Origin: Chromatiales bacterium
Lineage (GTDB): Bacteria > Pseudomonadota > Gammaproteobacteria > Chromatiales > Chromatiaceae
Length of the DNA: 37,921 nt
Assembly: GCA_028284585.1 (NCBI GenBank)
Contig: JANQRK010000092.1
Span: 1 to 37,921 of the forward strand
Reading direction: 5' to 3'
Shown here: positions 33,371 to 37,921 of the stretch, piece after piece
Numbering within the stretch: the first letter of the stretch is position 1
How the letters are laid out: each line of letters starts with the position of its first letter
The notes under the pieces: model-generated
The model's database searches: none
Seen by the model: the letters and a program-made list of their open reading frames with translations, nothing else
What the model was told of the DNA's origin: nothing
Program-made: the position numbers and the translations under genes

Positions 33371-34117
33371 CTAGCGTGCAGATTGCTGCACGTGAGACAT
33401 CCCGATCATGCCCAAGAGCCCCAGGGCCAGCAGCGCCAGCGGCGGTGCTGCACTAACCGGCGCTGGTAGGGGACCGTTTGCTGCGCCAGTCTGTGTCGAT
33501 CCCAAGTTATAACGTCCACCGGGTCCGCTGGGGGGTTGTGTGGTCTGCCAGAAGAAGGTGATCGATTCACCGGTGTCCCAGCCCGCATCTTCGCTGAGGC
33601 GCCATTCGATAGTGTTTCCTGGCACATGCTCGATGGTGATGCTTGCTCCATTGGCGAGCGCATCGGCGGCATCGGAAAAGCTGTAGCCCGCGAGCCCGGT
33701 AAAACCGGCTGCGTCGAAGCCGAGCGAGAAGCGGTCTGCGCCATCGAAGGGCAGAATAGTGTCGGGTGAGGGAAAGGGCGGATCATTTGGCAGGTCGACA
33801 CCCGGCGTGACTGTGTGCCGATAGGTGTAGAGGGTGCCTGCTGGGTTGGTCGGCGGAACACAGTTCGCAAAGCCCGCCGGACAGGATACGCTGCTGATCA
33901 GGTCGCCGATCCCCTCGCCCGATGCGTTGACGAAGGTGGATTCGACCTCGGGTCCGACGGGACCGATGATCTTGGCCCCGAGGTCAAGCCCATCCAGGTC
34001 AGTCGCTGCGACCGGGGCCGCACTCGTGGTGCCCATGGCGAGTAAAATCGAAGTGAGCACAACCAAGGCCGCGGCACATGGTGGCCAATTTGCATCCACT
34101 GCGAACAAGCGATCCAT
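33371..34117 (-). CDS. exported protein with a PEP-CTERM-like tail but no PEP motif
   Basis: A 248-residue protein from ATG at 34117, with AGGAGG seven bases upstream. Signal peptide about 1-33, ending GTTSAAP. The middle part is Gly/Asp-rich and beta-type, with one Cys pair (SCPAGFANC). The C-terminus is a hydrophobic helix, PLALLALGLLGMIGM, followed by HVQQSAR. This resembles a protein-sorting tail, but the preceding residues read PAPVSAAPP instead of PEP and the basic cluster is weak. It may use a variant exosortase or rhombosortase. Convergent with the canonical PEP-CTERM gene. Confidence 0.75.
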   Translation of the reverse strand: MDRLFAVDANWPPCAAALVVLTSILLAMGTTSAAPVAATDLDGLDLGAKIIGPVGPEVESTFVNASGEGIGDLISSVSCPAGFANCVPPTNPAGTLYTYRHTVTPGVDLPNDPPFPSPDTILPFDGADRFSLGFDAAGFTGLAGYSFSDAADALANGASITIEHVPGNTIEWRLSEDAGWDTGESITFFWQTTQPPSGPGGRYNLGSTQTGAANGPLPAPVSAAPPLALLALGLLGMIGMSHVQQSAR

Positions 34118-34541
34118 TAGCAGTCCTCCTGGGTAAGTGATCCAGAGCCGCTGCGACAGAATTCGCATCGCGCCAAATAGACTCGCATGTGCTTCCCAGG
34201 CGTTTCAACCGTTGCTCGCTGTGGTCCGGGGAGCAATAGTTGATACTGTGGACTGGCTCCGAAATTCAGGCCGCTGCGGGGTCGCGGTCTTCGACCTTGC
34301 TCAGGCTGCGTGCCGGGGGCGGGGTGCGCTTTGGTGTGTCGCCCGAGGTCTCGGTCGTCGTATTGCAGGCACCACGGCCATAGCATCGTGTTCCGCCACT
34401 GCCTGGCTCGAGACGGTGATCCAGTTGCCGTCTTGCCACGTATAACTTCTGGGCGATCAATTGAAATCGCTATCTGGGGGCGACGAAGGCAGGCATCTGG
34501 CGCGACGCAGGGGCCCGATCCGTCCTGGATGTTTTTCAATA
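34118..34541. other. gene-free stretch before the cytochrome P460 gene
   Basis: About 424 bp between divergent genes. Open frames on both strands lack ribosome sites and recognisable products. I see no repeat or RNA gene. Confidence 0.5.
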
Positions 34542-34557
34542 TGTGATCGTGCTCACA
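34542..34557 (+). promoter_or_regulatory. CRP-type site upstream of cytochrome P460
   Basis: TGTGATCGTGCTCACA carries both perfect CRP half-sites, TGTGA and TCACA, with the required six-base spacer. It is 37 bp before the start codon, so it would overlap the core promoter, where it could act as class II activator site or as repressor site. Confidence 0.6.
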
Positions 34558-34593
34558 CAGGGGTGCTAGTACACACAACGACATGGGGGCGTT

Positions 34594-35187
34594 ATGCAAA
34601 TGCTGAAAAAAACACTAACGATATCTGTGATCTCGATTGCCATGGTCTGCGGTGCCTGCAGTGTCGGAGAAAAAGGGCGCAAAGCTGACGCCGCCTCGGC
34701 AGCGGCGCCTGGCTTGAGGGATGGCGAGTTGGCGGTGCCCGCCAACTACCGGAGCTGGCCGGTCTTTCTGGCAGACATCGACAAGGTAAAGGCCAAGCAG
34801 ATACGCGATATCTACATCAGCCCGGCGGGACATAGGACGAAAGAAGGCGATGAATTTCCCGACGGCACGATATCCGTCATGGAAATCTGGAATCCGAAAT
34901 TGGAGGCCGACGGGTCCCCGGAAATGACCAGCGACGGCAAGATGGTAAAGGATAGCCTCAAGTTGATCTTCCTGATGGGCAAGAGCAAGGATGCCGGTGC
35001 CATGGTCGATGCCGCGCAACGCACTGGCGACTGGGTTTACGCCGGATACAAGGCAGATGGTGTCACACCGGGCGGACCAGACACATCCGCCTGCCGCGGG
35101 TGTCATGTCACTCAGCCAGACAAAGACTGGATATTCCGCTACGACGAGTATTTCGCGAAGCGGACCACCGAGCACTCGTCCTACTGA
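34594..35187 (+). CDS. cytochrome P460-family lipoprotein
   Basis: A 197-residue exported heme protein. The lipoprotein signal ends MVCGAC with the lipidated Cys at 22. The P460 fold is suggested by YRSWPVFLADIDK (52-64), the strand GDEFPDGTISVMEIWNPK (85-102) and a single c-type heme motif CRGCH at 167-171. Nitrosomonas cytochrome P460 oxidises hydroxylamine using a heme cross-linked to a lysine. Whether an equivalent lysine is present cannot be decided here; without it the protein would be a cytochrome c'-beta that binds nitric oxide. A CRP-type site precedes the gene. Confidence 0.85.
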   Translation: MQMLKKTLTISVISIAMVCGACSVGEKGRKADAASAAAPGLRDGELAVPANYRSWPVFLADIDKVKAKQIRDIYISPAGHRTKEGDEFPDGTISVMEIWNPKLEADGSPEMTSDGKMVKDSLKLIFLMGKSKDAGAMVDAAQRTGDWVYAGYKADGVTPGGPDTSACRGCHVTQPDKDWIFRYDEYFAKRTTEHSSY

Positions 35188-35194
35188 GGGTATA

Positions 35195-35222
35195 CGCACT
35201 GCCTGCCACGGCAGGCAGTGCG
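35195..35222 (+). terminator. strong hairpin after the cytochrome P460 gene
   Basis: CGCACTGCCTGCC and its exact complement flank AC, giving a stem of at least 12 bp, 8 bp after the stop codon and followed by TGTTT. Likely terminator although the T-run is short. The remainder of the gap to 35449 holds nothing recognisable. Confidence 0.65.
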
Positions 35223-35449
35223 TGTTTCAGCACCTTTCCTCCGCGACCGTCGGACTCCCGGGTTGCAAAAAGGGCGATCGTCCTTCTCTCGCCCGGACCT
35301 AATCTCAATACATGTTGGATGTCGCATCGATTGGCGGTGCAGTGTCGCGATGCGCTTGCCGACATGTGCGCCTGATCGGCAGGATAAATGGCGTCAATTC
35401 GCTGCATGCTAGGATATCGGGCCGTTGATCACTGTAGCTGAGAGACCGT

Positions 35450-35917
35450 ATGAGCACTAGAGAAGCAGGCTGGATGCAGCACTGGGCCGCCGTTTGCGTC
35501 GGCCTATGTCTGCTTAGTCCCTTTGTGGGTGCCGCTGAACACCGCGATGAGCAGGGCCGATTGAAAGTTCTTTATCACATCGATGGAAACGACGTCGACG
35601 TGGCGAAATATGCCATGGTCCTGATCGACAAACACATCGAGGCCGAAGGTGGCCCGGATAAAATCGACCTCAAAGTAGTTGTGCACGGTCCGGCTCTCGA
35701 ACTCTTCGACAAGGAAACCGTGGATCCGGTGTTGAAGGATAAATTGGCAACGGTCATCGCCGAGGGCGTCCAACCGGAGATGTGCCAAGTATCGATGAAA
35801 CTATTCGATAAGCCCCTGGATGCCCTGGAGCCGGGGTTCATCCCCACTGAGCACCCTGTGGCGGTCAAGCGCATCGCCGATTTGCAAGAGCAGGGCTACT
35901 TGTACATCAAGCCTTAA
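35450..35917 (+). CDS. exported DsrE/DsrF-like protein
   Basis: A 155-residue protein with a signal peptide at about 9-28 (MQHWAAVCVGLCLLSPFVGA), so translation could also begin at Met9. The mature part follows the DsrE-like fold: KVLYHIDGNDVDVAKYAMVL, then KVVVHGPALELF, then C112 in PEMCQVSMKLF, where DsrE-type proteins often keep a reactive Cys. It ends with the typical LQEQGYLYIKP. Cytoplasmic DsrE proteins relay sulfur; periplasmic versions have no settled role. The next gene starts 12 bp downstream with its ribosome site on this stop codon, so the two form an operon. Confidence 0.85.
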   Translation: MSTREAGWMQHWAAVCVGLCLLSPFVGAAEHRDEQGRLKVLYHIDGNDVDVAKYAMVLIDKHIEAEGGPDKIDLKVVVHGPALELFDKETVDPVLKDKLATVIAEGVQPEMCQVSMKLFDKPLDALEPGFIPTEHPVAVKRIADLQEQGYLYIKP

Positions 35918-35929
35918 GGGGTCGCGCGC

Positions 35930-36307
35930 ATGGCAACCGAGTCCGATCTAAAGCAGGCCGTTGCAGCGCGCAGCCAAGCTTGGATCGAGAGCTTCAACAA
36001 CGGCGACGTCGATGCCTGTGTCGGCGCCTACCAGACGGATGCCGTGATCAACGCCAAGCCGTTGGGCACGTTCAAGGGCCTGGCAGAGATCGATGGCTTC
36101 TGGCGGCCCTTCATGGCGTCCGGCGCAGGGGACCTGAAGTACCAGGACATCAAGCTGCAGGTGGTCGATTCTTCCACGGTGCTACTCTCTGCGCGTTGGT
36201 CGATGAATGTCGGGAGCGGTGTCATCACGATGGAAAAATGGGTGCGGCAGCAAGATGGCAATTGGCTCTTGGCGCAAGACGACTTTGAGATCCAAGAGAA
36301 TTACTAG
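35930..36307 (+). CDS. SnoaL/DUF4440-type NTF2-fold protein
   Basis: A 125-residue cytoplasmic protein with the NTF2-like cone pattern: an N-terminal helix (AARSQAWIESFNNGDVDACV), then YQTDAVINAKPLGTFKGLAE, and a C-terminal sheet (SARWSMNVGSG, WVRQQDGNWLLAQDDFE). Family members act as small ligand binders or isomerases, often in stress responses. No catalytic residues can be assigned with certainty. AAGGGG overlaps the upstream stop codon and serves as ribosome site, so expression is probably coupled to the DsrE-like gene. Confidence 0.82.
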   Translation: MATESDLKQAVAARSQAWIESFNNGDVDACVGAYQTDAVINAKPLGTFKGLAEIDGFWRPFMASGAGDLKYQDIKLQVVDSSTVLLSARWSMNVGSGVITMEKWVRQQDGNWLLAQDDFEIQENY

Positions 36308-36380
36308 GGCCTGAGGTGGCGGCGTTCAGCTATCTCACTCATGGTGGGTACCGGGGCCCGAAGATCAGTACGGCGGGCCC

Positions 36381-37727
36381 ATGAACCGAGCATGCCGTCT
36401 ACTTGCTGCGGTGTTCGTTTGTGCGATGTTTGGCGCGTCGGCCGGCTCTGCTCAGACCGCGACCTGGGACGACGACCTACTCGATGCACTGCGCACGCAC
36501 TCTACGACACTGCGCAGCGCCGCCGACCTGGATCCCTTGCTGGATGCCGCCGGAGACGCCCGCTTGGTGCTACTCGGTGAGTCGACACATGGCACCCATG
36601 AGTTCTACATCTGGCGCGATCGCCTGTCGCGGCGCTTGATCGCTGAGCGCGGCTTCTCGTTTATCGCCGTCGAGGGCGACTGGTCGGCCCTGGTGCCGCT
36701 CGACCGCTATGTGCGTCATCGGGAGGATGCTTCAACGTCGGCGCACGCCGCGTTGCTCAGCATCGAGCGCTGGCCGCGTTGGGTCTGGGCGAACCAGGAG
36801 CTGGCCGCGCTCGGCGAATGGCTGCGTCAATTCAATCAAGAGAGGGCGCCCACGGATCGCATCGGCATCCATGGTATCGATCTTTATGGAATCAGCGATT
36901 CGATCGACGCCGTGCAGCGCTACCACAAAACTCGGCTGCCAGCAGCGGCCGATCGAGTACACGCGCTGTATCAGTTCTTTCGCCGCTTCGATGGTGACGC
37001 AGCGGCCTATGCCGAGCATATCAAGCGTGATGGGCCATGGGTCGGTGACGGCATCGCTGGCGTGGTGCAAGATCTCGCGACGCGTCTAATCGATGCCCCG
37101 CCAGATGAACGCGATCTACTGTTCGAGATGCTGCAGCATGCCAGGGTGGTTGCATCCGGTGAGCGCTACATCCGCGCATTGGCCGAACCTGGCCCGGCCG
37201 CATGGAATGTGCGAGACCGCCATTTCGCGCGCATGCTCACCGCGCTATTGGATCACTATGGTGCAGACAGCCGGGCCGCGGTCTGGGCGCACAATACGCA
37301 CATCGGCGATGCCCGGGCCACCGGGATGGCCGCCAGGGGCGAAGTCAATCTCGGTCAACTGGTGCGCGAGCAGCAGGGTGCCGCGGCGGTGTTCACACTG
37401 GGTTTCGCCACGGCGACCGGCAGCGCGCTGGCCGCAGCCGCATGGGGAGAGCGAGTCCAGCGCATGCAGTTGCCGCCGCCGCGTCCGGACAGCCTGGAGG
37501 CCGCGCTGCTCGCCAGTGCCGCAGGCAATCGGGTGTTGCGGCTTGACCAGAGTTCGCCAAATACTGCCTTGCCAAGCACTCCGCTGTTGCAGCGAGCGAT
37601 CGGTGTGGTCTTTGTGCCGGAACGCGAACCCAAGGACAACTATGTGCCGACTCGGCTGGCCGAGCGTTACGATGCCTTGGTGTTCTTGCCGGTAACCCAG
37701 GCATTGACCCCGCTGCACGCGGAATGA
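36381..37727 (+). CDS. exported erythromycin-esterase-family hydrolase
   Basis: A 448-residue protein with signal peptide about 1-24 (LLAAVFVCAMFGASAGSA). The Ere-like active-site set is present: E67 and H70 (LGESTHGTHEF), E98 (VEGDWS), and H304 and H307 (WAHNTHIGD). Spacings match E43, H46, E74, H285 and H288 of EreB. The family includes macrolide esterases but most members are uncharacterised, and export to the periplasm suggests another ester or a self-protective role. It does not by itself show resistance. It lies 73 bp after the SnoaL-like gene and could be in the same operon. Confidence 0.87.
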   Translation: MNRACRLLAAVFVCAMFGASAGSAQTATWDDDLLDALRTHSTTLRSAADLDPLLDAAGDARLVLLGESTHGTHEFYIWRDRLSRRLIAERGFSFIAVEGDWSALVPLDRYVRHREDASTSAHAALLSIERWPRWVWANQELAALGEWLRQFNQERAPTDRIGIHGIDLYGISDSIDAVQRYHKTRLPAAADRVHALYQFFRRFDGDAAAYAEHIKRDGPWVGDGIAGVVQDLATRLIDAPPDERDLLFEMLQHARVVASGERYIRALAEPGPAAWNVRDRHFARMLTALLDHYGADSRAAVWAHNTHIGDARATGMAARGEVNLGQLVREQQGAAAVFTLGFATATGSALAAAAWGERVQRMQLPPPRPDSLEAALLASAAGNRVLRLDQSSPNTALPSTPLLQRAIGVVFVPEREPKDNYVPTRLAERYDALVFLPVTQALTPLHAE

Positions 37728-37773
37728 TCTGAGTCGCCGATCTGAGCTGAGGAAATTTAGCCTGAATATGTCA

Positions 37774-37822
37774 GTGCGCCGTGAAAAGGCGCGTTCTCTC
37801 AGTGGGTGAGATTCCCACCCGG
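37774..37822 (+). other. possible 5' end fragment of a group II intron
   Basis: Begins GTGCG, the group II intron 5' consensus, followed by two stem-loops: GCGCC/GGCGC and GTGGG/CCCAC. The run CTCAGTGGGTGAGATTCCCA resembles the early domain I of bacterial group II introns from memory. The sequence beyond 37822 runs into a reverse-transcriptase fragment in the opposite orientation, so this is not an intact intron. Confidence 0.3.
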
Positions 37823-37921
37823 CAACCACCGCTCCACCCCGTACGTTTCGATGGCCGCGAAATCCTCACCATCAACTCCCGGCTTGCCAGCATTGTGGCG
37901 GACCAGCCAGTAGGCATGGGT
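37799..37921 (-). pseudogene. truncated fragment of a group II intron reverse transcriptase
   Basis: A minus-strand frame open at the right edge reads AYWLVRHNAGKPGVDGEDF, then AAIETYGVERWL, then a short unrelated tail (PGGNLTH) and a stop. The pattern of an Ala-Tyr helix, KPGVDG and GVERWL is that of the N-terminal region of intron-encoded reverse transcriptase/maturases. Homology ends at about 37823, so the catalytic domains are absent on this side. Any N-terminal part lies outside the window. Confidence 0.6.

Overview
The window looks like chromosomal DNA of a GC-rich Gram-negative bacterium, most likely a gammaproteobacterium. This rests on the five TonB-dependent outer-membrane receptors, the FecI/FecR pair, the divergent metE/metR arrangement, Fur-like boxes and PEP-CTERM proteins. 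The genus cannot be named from the sequence alone. No tRNA, rRNA, CRISPR array or complete mobile element was seen.

Positions 1 to about 21,800 form an iron or heme acquisition island, read almost entirely leftwards. From right to left it contains: a divergent promoter region with two Fur-like boxes, between an IutA-like receptor and a secreted protein of unknown function; an IsdG-type heme monooxygenase; fecI and fecR; a FecA-type receptor with an STN signalling domain; a receptor plus PepSY membrane protein pair of visibly lower GC; a second STN receptor; and a tightly overlapping operon of a small membrane protein, a PepSY protein, a DUF3325 protein, ExbB, two different ExbD proteins and TonB. 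A third STN receptor, cut by the left edge, follows that operon.

The most notable signal is a 27-bp element, TGCCCCGCGAG-N5-AAAAGGGGAAC on the + strand. It occurs exactly three times: before the two complete STN receptors and before the TonB/ExbB operon. It is absent before the receptors that lack STN. I infer a FecI-type promoter, giving a cascade of Fur to FecI/FecR to receptors plus their own energy module. The two complete STN receptors share promoter, leader, signal peptide and STN domain but have unrelated barrels, which suggests module swapping.

Positions 22,000 to 24,300 hold a Rieske oxygenase, a small membrane protein and a divergent TetR regulator around a palindromic operator-promoter. 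Positions 24,300 to 27,630 hold divergent metE and metR. Positions 27,700 to 28,400 hold a very small ORF translationally coupled to a P-loop kinase-like protein. Next come a large secreted phytase-like esterase, a nitrilase-family amidohydrolase, and two secreted PEP-CTERM-type proteins, one with a candidate sigma-54 promoter.

Positions 34,500 to 37,730 hold secreted or small stress-type genes read rightwards: a cytochrome P460 lipoprotein behind a near-ideal CRP site, a periplasmic DsrE-like protein, a SnoaL-like protein and an exported erythromycin-esterase-family protein. The right edge carries what look like two oppositely oriented scraps of group II intron.
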